Below, one piece after another: positions 35,933-45,597 of a stretch of 64,000 bases of DNA. Where the stretch lies: the NCBI RefSeq assembly GCF_030295935.1, contig NZ_AP027362.1, positions 1,798,001 through 1,862,000 on the forward strand, read 5' to 3'. Numbering within the stretch: position 1 is the first letter of the stretch; each line of letters begins with the position of its first letter. The position numbers and the translations under genes were made by a program. Under the pieces are notes generated by a model. The model saw only the letters and a list, made by a program, of their open reading frames with translations. It did not search any database and was not told the DNA's origin. This DNA comes from Thalassotalea piscium. GTDB taxonomy: Bacteria; Pseudomonadota; Gammaproteobacteria; Enterobacterales; Alteromonadaceae.

Positions 35933-36832
35933 TTGATTAATATTATGGAGACACTACAAAATTTAGTGTTTTTCAAAGATAAACATATTAGCAATGTTAT
36001 TCCTATTGCAACAGGGTACAGTCAAGACACATTCGCAGTGTATTGCGATAAAAATGATGTATATTTTGCAAAGTATTTTGACTCTGAAAATACACATTTT
36101 GCCGCTATAGAAAAAGAAGTGCTTCACTTGACCACTGATAACCCTTCTACACTAAAATTGCTTTACCATGATGTACATTGGCTAGTCACTCCGTATTTAA
36201 AAGGTGGTAACTTAGCCAATAAAGTAATGGCTATTGACAAAAAAGTCACATTAACGATAGAGGCGATGTTAAGTTTTCAAACAACACTTATAGATTCAAA
36301 GCTGATAAGCCCTTTAAATTTTTCATCTATTCTTAGCTTTTTTACGCATAGGATTAACTTAAGCGCATCACAAAAAGTATTACTTAAATCGATATTAATA
36401 GATGAGTTGCTAATCGATAATGCGTCGTATGTTTTGTGCCACGGTGATCTAAATTTTACGAATGTTTTGATAACTGAAACACAGAGAGTTAATCCGACTT
36501 TGATAGATTTTGAGTGCTGCTGCTATGCTGAAATTGAATATGATTTAGGTATGATGATCGCAATTAACAACCTAGTTAAATCTACTGATCTACAAGTAAC
36601 ATTAACTAATATTGAAGCGTATTTAACTACAAAATTAATCAGTATCAATAAACAAAGGGTTACGCGTTACTTATTAAAATCGCTTTTAATCAATGGGTTA
36701 TGGTATTTAGACAAGTATAACGTAACCATGGACAAACAGTGGCTATATTTAGCATTTGAACAATTTAACCAAGCAGATGTTGTTAATGGTGAAGGCAATA
36801 TTATTAGCACCATGTTTGAAGGTGTATTTTAA
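35933..36832 (+). CDS. thiamine kinase-like phosphotransferase (APH/choline kinase fold)
   Basis: A 299-residue kinase of the aminoglycoside phosphotransferase fold: catalytic loop CHGDLNFTNVL near residue 168 and the metal aspartate in LIDFECC. As last gene of the thiamine uptake operon it probably phosphorylates incoming thiamine, like ThiK or the eukaryotic-type kinase. TTG at 35933 has AGGG 4-5 nt upstream; ATG at 35945 is the alternative without such a site. It does not closely resemble E. coli ThiK. Confidence 0.8.
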   Translation: MINIMETLQNLVFFKDKHISNVIPIATGYSQDTFAVYCDKNDVYFAKYFDSENTHFAAIEKEVLHLTTDNPSTLKLLYHDVHWLVTPYLKGGNLANKVMAIDKKVTLTIEAMLSFQTTLIDSKLISPLNFSSILSFFTHRINLSASQKVLLKSILIDELLIDNASYVLCHGDLNFTNVLITETQRVNPTLIDFECCCYAEIEYDLGMMIAINNLVKSTDLQVTLTNIEAYLTTKLISINKQRVTRYLLKSLLINGLWYLDKYNVTMDKQWLYLAFEQFNQADVVNGEGNIISTMFEGVF

Positions 36833-36937
36833 CCTGAGGTAAATGAGACAATTAGCTTGAAAGATACGGTCAGTAACAGTGCGTTGTTTATTTCAATGCT
36901 CCATAATTAACCCTATGATATCTATTGAGCTGTATCC

Positions 36938-38005
36938 GTGAATTGGAAAAACATTATTGAAAATAAAGACCGATTATTTTGGTTAATGCACACCGGCGGA
37001 TGGCTTGGTTTTGTGTTGATCCATTATTTGAGCTCTTTACTTCATGATCTTCGTGATTTGTTCGTTATTATAATTTTCTTAAATGCATACGCAGGCTGGA
37101 TGTTCAGTATTCCACTGCGCTATCTTTACCGTAAAATTTGGAATTCCACGCCTTTAAAAATAGCATTAACGGTACTATTAGCCTCTTATTTTACTGGTTT
37201 GCTCTGGCAGATTGTCAAAAACATTAATTACTGGGAAATTTATAAGCACGGATATAGGCCAGAGTTTTTAATTCATTACCTTAAGAATTCGTTATTTTCT
37301 TTTTCAATTATGCTGTGTTGGAGTGTGCTTTACTTTGGGACTAAATATTACCAAATGCTGCAAACAGAGAAGCAAAATGTCCTACAAGCAAATAGTGTAG
37401 CTCATCAAGCCCAACTCAAAATGCTACGCTATCAATTAAATCCACATTTTTTATTTAATACGTTAAACGCAATTTCAACGTTAATATTGGTTGAAGACAA
37501 TAAAACAGCAAATGGTATGGTAACAAAACTTAGTGAATTTTTAAGGTATTCGCTTGATAAAGACCCAATGAAGCGAGTAACACTTGATAATGAAATTGAT
37601 GCATTAAAGCTATACTTAGGGATTGAAAAGGTGCGTTTTGAAGAGCGCTTGAAAATAGAGATTAATATTGCCTCAGACTGCAGACAAGCGTTAGTTCCTA
37701 GTATGATATTGCAACCGTTGGCAGAAAACTCAATTAAATATGCTATTGCTGAAAGAGAAGAAGGTGGCACAATTACAGTAAGTGTAAGTCGTTTTGGTAA
37801 TGATCTTTTAATAGAACTGTCAGATGATGGCCCCGGTGCTAATATTGTTGATGGTAATATTTTCAGAGATAAAGGTGTTGGTTTGGCCAATACCAGAGAA
37901 AGGCTACAAGCGCTTTACCCTGGAAATTTTTCATTAGTTATTGCCCAAAATAATCCAAATGGTGTTAAAGTTAACATCAGACTGCCATATGATAATGGAA
38001 ATTAG
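36938..38005 (+). CDS. LytS/YehU-type sensor histidine kinase
   Basis: A 355-residue kinase with about four N-terminal membrane segments (residues 10-140), a short coiled coil, the His_kinase motif RYQLNPHFLFNTLNAIS with the phospho-acceptor His, an N-box (QPLAENSIKYAI) and an ATP lid (DDGPGAN, GVGLANTRERL). The start is GTG. Its stop lies 2 bp before the response-regulator gene, so the two form a two-component pair. The signal sensed is unknown; no extracellular domain is evident. Confidence 0.9.
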   Translation: MNWKNIIENKDRLFWLMHTGGWLGFVLIHYLSSLLHDLRDLFVIIIFLNAYAGWMFSIPLRYLYRKIWNSTPLKIALTVLLASYFTGLLWQIVKNINYWEIYKHGYRPEFLIHYLKNSLFSFSIMLCWSVLYFGTKYYQMLQTEKQNVLQANSVAHQAQLKMLRYQLNPHFLFNTLNAISTLILVEDNKTANGMVTKLSEFLRYSLDKDPMKRVTLDNEIDALKLYLGIEKVRFEERLKIEINIASDCRQALVPSMILQPLAENSIKYAIAEREEGGTITVSVSRFGNDLLIELSDDGPGANIVDGNIFRDKGVGLANTRERLQALYPGNFSLVIAQNNPNGVKVNIRLPYDNGN

Positions 38006-38007
38006 TA

Positions 38008-38832
38008 ATGAACAAAGCGTTGTCAACAATTATTGTTGATGATGAACCGTTAGCTCGTAAGGGTTTAGCCGTTCGTTTAGCTGAGCACAAAGACATTAAT
38101 ATAATAGCCCAATGCAGTAATGGTCGAGAAGCAATTGAAGCGGTAAGAATACATCAACCCGACTTAATGTTTTTAGATATTCAAATGCCGGGTTTAAATG
38201 GCTTTGAGGTTATGCAATCTATCATCGACCAAAATTTAACCTTACCCATGGTTGTTTTTGTTACTGCATTTGATCAATATGCACTTCAAGCGTTTGAGGT
38301 ACATGCACAAGACTATTTATTGAAACCAGCGGATGAAGAACGATTATCTCAATCGCTAGATAAAATTAGAGAAAAACGTCAAAGCCAACAAAATGCCGAG
38401 CACAAATCGAAATTAGTGCGTTTGGTCAGTAATGTTACTGGTAATGACTATCACACAATATTGAAAGAGCTAGAATCTGATCTTCCCGTTTCTATTACCA
38501 GTTATTCTGATGTGCTTGCGATAAAGGATGGTGGTGAAGTTAGTAGGGTGCCAACTAAAGATATATTATGGATTGATGCAGCGGGAGATTACATGTGTGT
38601 TCATACTGAAGAAAATACACATATCTTAAGAAAAACAATGAAACAGCTCGAAGAGTTACTGGACCCTAAACTTTTTGTACGTAGTCATCGTTCTACTATT
38701 GTGAATAAACACTATATTGGTAAGTTTTGTAGTCAACTTAACGGCGAATACTTTTTAGTAATGAGTAATGGTAAAGAACTGAAGGTTAGTCGTAGTTACA
38801 AAGACAAAGTTAAACAAGCCGTTAACGAATAG
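38008..38832 (+). CDS. LytTR-family response regulator
   Basis: A 274-residue regulator: receiver domain (VDDEPLARKG, phospho-acceptor Asp57 in MFLDIQMPG, the conserved Lys in LLKPADEE) and a C-terminal LytTR DNA-binding domain (ILWIDAAGDYMCVHT, FVRSHRSTIVN). It pairs with the kinase upstream. Targets are unknown; LytTR proteins bind direct repeats, and none was identified here. Confidence 0.92.
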   Translation: MNKALSTIIVDDEPLARKGLAVRLAEHKDINIIAQCSNGREAIEAVRIHQPDLMFLDIQMPGLNGFEVMQSIIDQNLTLPMVVFVTAFDQYALQAFEVHAQDYLLKPADEERLSQSLDKIREKRQSQQNAEHKSKLVRLVSNVTGNDYHTILKELESDLPVSITSYSDVLAIKDGGEVSRVPTKDILWIDAAGDYMCVHTEENTHILRKTMKQLEELLDPKLFVRSHRSTIVNKHYIGKFCSQLNGEYFLVMSNGKELKVSRSYKDKVKQAVNE

Positions 38833-38995
38833 CCAATTTACTTTAAGTTGGCTTTTGAATCTAACTCCCGGAAAATTACAGCTTTGTCCTGTTTGTTGAT
38901 TAAGGACAACAAACATTTATAAATAGATCTATTTTTATTTATAAGTGTAAAATCAATAGTAATATAGCCCTCTAATTTTAAAACTAAGTGAAAAC

Positions 38996-39562
38996 ATGAC
39001 AGTTGATTTAAATAGCCGTTATGGCCTAAGTGCCGTACATAGTGAAGTGGTAGATGCGTGTAAAATTATTGAGCCATGTAATGCTTTAGATATGGGATGT
39101 TCTAGCGGGCGAAATGCACTTTACCTTGCTCAGCTTGGGTTTGATGTTACCGCAATAGATATTAACCCTAGTGCTATTGCTATGTTAGAGCGTATTTGTA
39201 GTGAAGAAAAGCTTAATTCTATCCAGACTCAAGTAAGCGATATAAATAATGCTAGCCTTGATACTAACTATGGTTTTATATCCTGTACCGTAACCTTAAT
39301 GTTTATCGATCCGTCACGCTTTGATGATATTATTGCTGATATGCAAAAGTCTACGTTTGTTGGCGGGTATAATCTAATTGTGTGTGCGATGAATACCGAA
39401 GAACATCCTTGTCCTGTTCCATTTCCTTTTACCCTTAAAGCAGGGCAGTTACGTGAAGTGTATGACGGTTGGGAACTTATTAAATACAATGAAGACTTAG
39501 GTACAATGCATAATGGCGCCCAATTGCAGTTTGCTACTTTACTAGCTCGTAAGCTTAGCTAA
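38996..39562 (+). CDS. tehB: TehB-like SAM-dependent methyltransferase
   Basis: A 188-residue class I methyltransferase: SAM-binding LDMGCSSGRNALYLA near residue 31, acidic AIDINPSA, and the TehB-specific C-terminal part (FPFTLKAGQLREVYDGWELIKYNED). TehB detoxifies tellurite by methylation; the normal role may differ. Single gene. The 3' flank contains the repeat word shared with the hdfR end (39564-39590). Confidence 0.88.
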   Translation: MTVDLNSRYGLSAVHSEVVDACKIIEPCNALDMGCSSGRNALYLAQLGFDVTAIDINPSAIAMLERICSEEKLNSIQTQVSDINNASLDTNYGFISCTVTLMFIDPSRFDDIIADMQKSTFVGGYNLIVCAMNTEEHPCPVPFPFTLKAGQLREVYDGWELIKYNEDLGTMHNGAQLQFATLLARKLS

Positions 39563-39563
39563 T

Positions 39564-39590
39564 AAATATTTGACCAATTCAGAGCATCAT
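39564..39590. repeat. short dispersed repeat word, also at 9323-9349
   Basis: AAATATTTGACCAATTCAGAGCATCAT-type sequence shared (with about three differences) with 9323-9349. Both copies touch the 3' end of a gene (tehB here, hdfR there). It may be the end of a fourth dispersed element; the rest of the 39563-39806 gap shows no gene. Confidence 0.5.
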
Positions 39591-39806
39591 CAGGGAAGTT
39601 AGAACAAAGTAAATTGATGCAGTTGTAGTATTTTCCATCCATTCAATTTGTAAAGTCATCACTTTTCTGACGGGCTCTCAAGGGCGAGTTTAAAAGGCTT
39701 ACGTAGGTGCAGTTAACGAGAATAACCATTATCTGTGATCAGTGCCTTGCCTCTAAGCTATTTAATGTTGCTGAATGAACAACTATTTTTTCAATTGCTA
39801 TTAGAT

Positions 39807-40808
39807 TTAACCTTGATTTGATACTGATAAAATATCATGTTGCGCTTTTATTAGTCGCTGACTTACTTCTTTCGTTTTTTGGGTTGCGTGTTGAAGTAAA
39901 ACCGTAACGACAGCACCATTACTTTCTCCGATCATTATCCCTGTTTTATCTTCTGTGATCGCTTGTACAGCAGCTATACCAAGTTTGGTAGCTAAAATGC
40001 GATCTTTAGCCACAGGTGCACCACCACGCTGTATATGCCCTAATATACATGGTGTACAGTCTATGCCAGTTTTGTTTGTTATTTGAGCTGCAAGGTTTGT
40101 ATTTCCTTCGGGCCATAAATTTTCTGCTATAACGATTAAATAGCCCGCATGACGATTTTGTTGAACGACTTTAATGTCATTACTTAAGTCATTAAGGCGT
40201 GCAGCTTGATCAGTACAGTCAAAGTTCTCAAATGATAATATCTGCTCAGCTGCAGTGGCAATTCCTACATTAAAAGTAATATGGCCACTTCTACGCCCCA
40301 TCACTTCTACTAAAAATACACGCTCAAATGCATCAGCGGTATCTCTGATCTTATCGATAGCTTCAATTGCGGTATTTACAGCTGTAGAAAACCCAATAGT
40401 ATAGTCGGTTTCGCAAATATCATTATCGATAGTGCCGGGTATACCAATCACCTGACCTTGCCAATGTTTTGCTAACTTGATTGCGCCTTTGAATGAACCA
40501 TCGCCACCGATGACAATGAGCGCATCTATTTTATCATTTTCAAGGGTAAGAATAGCCTGATTAACTCCCTGTTCGCTGTGCATTGCATTGCACCGTGCAC
40601 TTTTTAAAATAGTACCTCCACGGCCAATAATACCGTTAACATCAGCTAATTTAAGGCTTTTACACTCTCGATTAATTAAACCATTATAACCATGATAATA
40701 GCCAATAAGGTTATAGTTATAATGATGGGCACTTAAAACAATTGCACGAATTGCTGCATTCATTCCAGGGGCATCTCCACCACTTGTAAGTAATGCGATA
40801 TTTTTCAT
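39807..40808 (-). CDS. pfkA: ATP-dependent 6-phosphofructokinase
   Basis: A 333-residue PfkA: ATP-binding TSGGDAPGMNAAIR, GGDGSFKGA (Gly in place of the Asp of PPi enzymes, so ATP-dependent), catalytic PGTIDNDI and the effector/substrate site VEVMGRRSGH. It makes fructose-1,6-bisphosphate. It is isolated from the hexR cluster by the interrupted miniature element. An AAGGAGG precedes the ATG region on the minus strand. No HexR-type site was found before it. Confidence 0.95.
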   Translation of the reverse strand: MKNIALLTSGGDAPGMNAAIRAIVLSAHHYNYNLIGYYHGYNGLINRECKSLKLADVNGIIGRGGTILKSARCNAMHSEQGVNQAILTLENDKIDALIVIGGDGSFKGAIKLAKHWQGQVIGIPGTIDNDICETDYTIGFSTAVNTAIEAIDKIRDTADAFERVFLVEVMGRRSGHITFNVGIATAAEQILSFENFDCTDQAARLNDLSNDIKVVQQNRHAGYLIVIAENLWPEGNTNLAAQITNKTGIDCTPCILGHIQRGGAPVAKDRILATKLGIAAVQAITEDKTGIMIGESNGAVVTVLLQHATQKTKEVSQRLIKAQHDILSVSNQG

Positions 40809-40990
40809 GATCTAACGCTCGATTATTGAATTAAATTAAGGAGGTTAAGCCAATTTAATCTATTGCTGCTTTAATTACCATGAGGAAATAGGGGAGTTAC
40901 TATGCTTCTATTAAAGAGTAAAGTTCAAGTGGCTTAGGTTTTAGTATAAGTAGCTGTACTAAAATATGAATAATATAGGTTAAAAAAGCT

Positions 40991-41483
40991 GGGTCTATTG
41001 ATCTTTTAGGCTCTGCTATAAGCTATTTTAAGATAACAAGAGGAAAATAGTGCGATGTAGATATTCTATCTGAACTAACCTGAATTAGGGATAAGCTAAG
41101 TACACCAAAGCTACAATTTTATGCAGATCTGCGTTTAATTTGCAACTAATAGCCGGCTATTAGGTGCTCAAATCAGCCGTGATACAAACAAAATATAGCA
41201 TTGGTAGTAAATTTGCACTTAATACTAAAAAAAAGAAATAATCTAAAATATTGCAAAGTATGATTTTTATCTTCGTTAAACGTACATCCATTATCCCGAG
41301 TTCAGGTTAACTATTTTTAACGTAGCTAGGTTGAAAAATAGCCATAGCCGTCTGCGTTGCCTCGAAAAAGCGTCACTCTTTGTTGCTTAATGTGAATTTG
41401 AAACAACTAAATATTACATTAAGCGCCACGATTGACAGCCATTCAAGTGCAACAGAGCAATAAATTGAAAGATCAACAGACCC
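40991..41483 (-). repeat. family B miniature element, copy 3, inverted and interrupted by family C
   Basis: The left end (GGGTCTATTGATCTT) and right end (AAGATCAACAGACCC-type) are those of family B in inverted orientation; both halves match copy 1 in reverse complement. The 232-bp family C element at 41077-41308 splits it. The right end lies 4 bp from the pykA stop codon. The flanking 40809-40990 stretch holds the pfkA ribosome-binding region and no other gene. Confidence 0.88.
41077..41308 (+). repeat. miniature inverted-repeat element, family C, copy 1 (nested)
   Basis: The ends AACCTGAATTAGGGATAA and TTATCCCGAGTTCAGGTT are inverted repeats with two mismatches. A shorter relative lies at 49136-49252. 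The interior is AT-rich without ORF. It is inserted into family B copy 3. Confidence 0.88.
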
Positions 41484-41487
41484 TATA

Positions 41488-42939
41488 TTATTTGTTATTA
41501 AATTTAGTGATCACTAATACCTTCATGGTGTTTGTAGCACCCACTGTTTCCATCATGTCTCCATAGGTAAATATAACTTTATCACCTTCTTTTAAATCTG
41601 CTTTTTTAACAACTGCGGCGAGTACCTTTTCCGATAAATCGTCGTTTGTACATGGCGTAGAATCGAAATATAAAGGGTAAACACCTCGATATATAGCAGA
41701 GTTATTTAACGTTTTTTGATGACGAGACAATGAGTAAATAGGTAAGCCTGAAGTAATACGTGACATTATTTTACTTGTTTGCCCTGATTCAGTTAATGAA
41801 ATAATTGCTTTAACACCGTCTAAATGATTGGCAGCATACATAGCTGACAAAGCAATAGTCTCAGACACTTCAGTGAAGGTAAGTTCCATTCTGTGATTAG
41901 AGATATTGACAGAACGATGAGTTTCCGCACCTACACAAACAGAAGCCATCGCAGTTACCGTTTCAACAGGGTACTTACCTGCGGCAGTTTCAGCAGACAA
42001 CATAACAGCATCAGTACCATCTAGTACCGCGTTCGAAACATCCATTACTTCGGCACGGGTAGGCATGGGTTGCTCGATCATTGTTTCCATCATTTGTGTT
42101 GCTGTAATTACAGCACGGTTTAATTGACGACTTCGTGCAATTATATGCTTTTGCTTTCCAACTAGGGCAGCGTCGCCAATTTCAACGCCTAAATCACCAC
42201 GGGCAACCATAACAACGTCTGATGCAAGTATTATTTCATCTAATACCTTATCATCATTAACGGCTTCAGCCCGTTCAATTTTTGACACTAAACGTGCATT
42301 ACAATTAGCTTCTTGCGCTAATAAGCGAGCCTCACGCATATCGGCAGCATCACGTGGAAATGATACGGCTAAAAAGTCGACATCAATTTTTGCGGCTAAT
42401 TTAATATCTTCTTTATCTTTTTCTGTAAGTGCAGGAGCAGTCAAACCACCACCTTGGCGATTTATCCCTTTATTATTTGATAAAGGGCCTCCAACGGTAA
42501 CTTCGGTAAATACAGAAGCACCTTCAGTGCTTAATACCTTTAATTGAACTCGCCCATCATCTAACAATAAAATGTCACCTGCATGTACATCTTCGGGCAG
42601 CTTTTTATAGTCAATACCTACTTTTGTTTGGCATCCTTCACCTTTGGCTAAATTTGCATCTAATTCAAACTTTTCACCTACGGCTAATTTTATCGGGCCA
42701 TCTTTAAACGTAGATATTCGAATTTTAGGTCCTTGTAAATCACCTAATATTCCAACATAAATACCTAATTCTTGAGCAAGTTCTCTAACCATAACTGCTC
42801 GGGCTATATGGTCTTCAGGGGTGCCATGCGAAAAGTTAAGTCTTACCACATTAACGCCAGCGGCCAGTACTTTTTTGAGAATTTCACGGTCTTCTGTTGC
42901 TGGACCTAAGGTGGCAACAATTTTTGTTCTTCTAGGCAT
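41488..42939 (-). CDS. pykA: pyruvate kinase
   Basis: A 483-residue pyruvate kinase: [15 protein letters not shown] at the N-terminus, substrate/metal site [12 protein letters not shown], the [11 protein letters not shown] signature and the C-terminal allosteric domain. It converts PEP and ADP to pyruvate and ATP. ATG 42939 is chosen because AAGGA lies 5 nt upstream; the longer TTG start at 42963 is unlikely. It lies 49 bp after hexR in the same direction, suggesting a hexR-pykA operon. Confidence 0.95.
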   Translation of the reverse strand: MPRRTKIVATLGPATEDREILKKVLAAGVNVVRLNFSHGTPEDHIARAVMVRELAQELGIYVGILGDLQGPKIRISTFKDGPIKLAVGEKFELDANLAKGEGCQTKVGIDYKKLPEDVHAGDILLLDDGRVQLKVLSTEGASVFTEVTVGGPLSNNKGINRQGGGLTAPALTEKDKEDIKLAAKIDVDFLAVSFPRDAADMREARLLAQEANCNARLVSKIERAEAVNDDKVLDEIILASDVVMVARGDLGVEIGDAALVGKQKHIIARSRQLNRAVITATQMMETMIEQPMPTRAEVMDVSNAVLDGTDAVMLSAETAAGKYPVETVTAMASVCVGAETHRSVNISNHRMELTFTEVSETIALSAMYAANHLDGVKAIISLTESGQTSKIMSRITSGLPIYSLSRHQKTLNNSAIYRGVYPLYFDSTPCTNDDLSEKVLAAVVKKADLKEGDKVIFTYGDMMETVGATNTMKVLVITKFNNK

Positions 42940-42988
42940 TTTAATCCTTACAATTTTGTTCAATTAATTAATAAGAAAAATAGGTTTT

Positions 42989-43837
42989 CTATTCTTTGCG
43001 TTCAAATCGTGAGCTTCGTAAGCTATCTTTTACTTTTTTCAAATTATCTCTAAACTTAGTGCCGCGTCTTAGCGTAAACCCTGTAGCTAATACATCAATT
43101 AAAGCAAGTTGAGCTATACGGGAAGACATCGGCATATATAAATCTGTATCTTCAGCAACATCGATTGATAAAACGATATTACATTCTTTCGCTAGCGGTG
43201 AACCATTTGTTGTTATCCCTATTACTGTGGCATCATTTTCTTTAGCTAAACTTGCTACTTCAACCAATGACTTTGTTCGTCCTGTATGAGAAATAACAAC
43301 AACAACATCACCTTGACGACTATTAATAGCACTCATACGTTGCATTAATATGTCATCAAAATAAACAACGGGAACGTTAAAACGAAAAAATTTATTTTGT
43401 GCGTCATGAGCCACTACGGCAGAAGCGCCTAGGCCAAAAAAAGAAATTTTATTAGCCTGTGTCAATAGATCTACTGAGCGATTTATTGTTGAGGTGTCTA
43501 AGCTTTTACGCGCTAATTCAAGATTTGCCATTGTTGATTCAAAAATCTTTGCTGTATATTCTTCAGCTGAATCATTTTCATCGACATGTCGATTAACATA
43601 GGGTGTGCCGTTTGCTAGGCTTTGTGCCAAATGTAATTTAAAATCAGGGTACCCTTTAGTATCTAAGCGCCGGCAAAAGCGATTTACAGTAGGCTCACTT
43701 ATATTTGCTTGCTTAGCTAACGAAGCAATACTCGCGTGAATTACTGTGGTTGGTGATGACAATATCACCTCGGCTACTTTACGTTCAGATTTACTGAATG
43801 TATCTAGTTCATTAGCAATTTTTTCTAAAATATTCAT
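42989..43837 (-). CDS. hexR: HexR, MurR/RpiR-family regulator of central carbon metabolism
   Basis: A 282-residue regulator: N-terminal HTH_6 domain (SIASLAKQANISEPTVNRFCRRL, about residues 36-58) and a C-terminal SIS sugar-phosphate domain (ISFFGLGASAVVAHDA; VVVISHTGRTKSLVEVA). HexR responds to KDPG, the Entner-Doudoroff intermediate, in Shewanella and Pseudomonas. It is divergent from zwf, and the shared intergenic region has a HexR-type palindrome. It is probably autoregulated. Confidence 0.94.
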   Translation of the reverse strand: MNILEKIANELDTFSKSERKVAEVILSSPTTVIHASIASLAKQANISEPTVNRFCRRLDTKGYPDFKLHLAQSLANGTPYVNRHVDENDSAEEYTAKIFESTMANLELARKSLDTSTINRSVDLLTQANKISFFGLGASAVVAHDAQNKFFRFNVPVVYFDDILMQRMSAINSRQGDVVVVISHTGRTKSLVEVASLAKENDATVIGITTNGSPLAKECNIVLSIDVAEDTDLYMPMSSRIAQLALIDVLATGFTLRRGTKFRDNLKKVKDSLRSSRFERKE

Positions 43838-44021
43838 CTGGTATAGCCCTAGATCTTTTATCTACTGTAATTTATTTTCTGTTGTAATAACAGTATTTAT
43901 GAAAATTTATTTCATGATTTGGCCTAATGTAATTCAAAATGGTATTTTATTGCAAACAGATATTACAACAAATAGAGATTTTCTTAGCGCTAGCCTATAT
44001 ATAATGAGTTAAAAAGCCTTG

Positions 44022-44036
44022 TGTAGTAAAATTACA
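44022..44036. promoter_or_regulatory. HexR operator before zwf
   Basis: TGTAGTAAAATTACA matches the known HexR consensus (TGTAAT-W-ATTACA type). The same 15-mer lies before gapA at 50297. It is about 90 bp before zwf and 185 bp from hexR. Partial versions (TGTAATAACAGT near 43882, TGTAATTC near 43927) lie closer to hexR. Confidence 0.85.
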
Positions 44037-44126
44037 GAAAATACTTTACTGAAGGTGAAACTCACGCTAAATTAGTGTATAAATGTAGTTTAGTTTCATT
44101 ACCAGATAAAATTTGAGAAGTGAATT

Positions 44127-45596
44127 ATGGAAAATTTTGATTATCAATCAGCGAGTGAGATTGTTATTTTTGGGGCGTTAGGTGATTTATCACGTAGAAA
44201 ACTATTACCTGCCTTATATCAATTAGATCTTGCTGGCCTATTAAACCCAGCGAGTCGTATTGTTGGGGTTGCTCGTCAAGAGCATACACCAGAAGAGTTT
44301 GAAGCTCTGGTTTTAGAAAATTTACATACTTTTGTTAAAGAAAGTTTGGATCAAGAAACTATAGAAAGGTTTAAAGCACGCCTGGTATATCAAACACTCG
44401 ATTTTAAACAAATAGATGCTTATGAAAATTTAAGCGAAACCTTGGCTAATGGCCATGATACTCGTGTTTATTATTTCTCTACGCCACCTGATATATATGG
44501 AGATATTGGTAGTGGACTTAATGCAGCAAATCTTATTTGTAGTAAAGATCGTGTCGTAATGGAAAAGCCTATAGGGCATTGCTTAGCATCCTCAATTGTA
44601 ATTAATGATCATGTATCTAAGTATTTTGCAGAAAGCCAAATTTATAGAATTGATCATTACTTAGGTAAAGAAACCGTATTAAATTTACTTGTTCTGCGTT
44701 TTGCAAACTCATTATTTACTAATAATTGGGACAGAAACTGTATTGATCATGTTCAAATTACAGTGGCTGAAAGTGTTGGTATTGAAGGTCGTTGGGGCTT
44801 TTATGATGAAGCAGGGCAGATGCGAGACATGATACAAAATCATTTGTTGCAAATATTGTCATTATTAGCAATGGAGCCTCCTGCAGATCTAGGTGCAGAT
44901 AGTATTCGTGACGAAAAGCTAAAGGTGCTTCGTGCGTTGGTGCCTATAACGCGATTTAATGTAAAAGATAAAACAGTTCGTGGACAATACACTGATGGTT
45001 TTTTAAATGGAATTGCGGTACCAGGATATTTAAATGAAGAAGACTCTAACGAGAATAGTAATACAGAAACCTTTGTTGCAATAAAAACTGAAATTGATAA
45101 CTGGCGATGGAAAGGGGTTCCCTTTTATTTAAGAACCGGAAAACGGATGCCAGCAAAACATAGCGAAATAGTGATTCATTTTAAACAACAGCCACACAAT
45201 ATTTTTAAAGACAGCTATGCTGATTTACCTTCGAATAAACTCACCATTCGACTGCAACCAGATGAAGGGGTTGAGTTAGAAATGATGAATAAAATTCCAG
45301 GTATCGCATCACAAATGAAAATTCATGAAAATAAACTCGATTTGAGCTTTTCTAAAACTTATAAAAACACGCGGGTTGTTGAAGCATATGAACGTTTAAT
45401 GTTGGAAGTGATCAATGGTAATCAATCTTTATTCGTGCGCAGGGATGAAGTTGAAGCTGCATGGAAATGGGCAGATGGCATTATCGAAGCTTGGGAGGAC
45501 ACTAACGAAGCACCAAAACCATACCCAGCCGGCTCTTGGGGGCCAGTTTCTTCAATTGCTTTAATTGCACGCGACGACAGACAATGGGTAGAATAA
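44127..45596 (+). CDS. zwf: glucose-6-phosphate 1-dehydrogenase
   Basis: A 489-residue Zwf: NADP-binding FGALGDLSRRKLLPALYQL near residue 14, catalytic RIDHYLGKE near residue 176, and a C-terminal PAGSWGP motif. It oxidises glucose-6-phosphate to 6-phosphogluconolactone, supplying NADPH. First gene of the zwf-pgl-edd operon; pgl starts 1 bp after its stop. HexR very likely controls it through the site at 44022. Confidence 0.96.
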   Translation: MENFDYQSASEIVIFGALGDLSRRKLLPALYQLDLAGLLNPASRIVGVARQEHTPEEFEALVLENLHTFVKESLDQETIERFKARLVYQTLDFKQIDAYENLSETLANGHDTRVYYFSTPPDIYGDIGSGLNAANLICSKDRVVMEKPIGHCLASSIVINDHVSKYFAESQIYRIDHYLGKETVLNLLVLRFANSLFTNNWDRNCIDHVQITVAESVGIEGRWGFYDEAGQMRDMIQNHLLQILSLLAMEPPADLGADSIRDEKLKVLRALVPITRFNVKDKTVRGQYTDGFLNGIAVPGYLNEEDSNENSNTETFVAIKTEIDNWRWKGVPFYLRTGKRMPAKHSEIVIHFKQQPHNIFKDSYADLPSNKLTIRLQPDEGVELEMMNKIPGIASQMKIHENKLDLSFSKTYKNTRVVEAYERLMLEVINGNQSLFVRRDEVEAAWKWADGIIEAWEDTNEAPKPYPAGSWGPVSSIALIARDDRQWVE

Positions 45597-45597
45597 A

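Noticed and set aside
37432-37890. 152-codon open frame antisense to the histidine kinase
   Set aside because: The kinase has all its catalytic motifs; the antisense product is a shadow with a Ser/Leu-rich composition.
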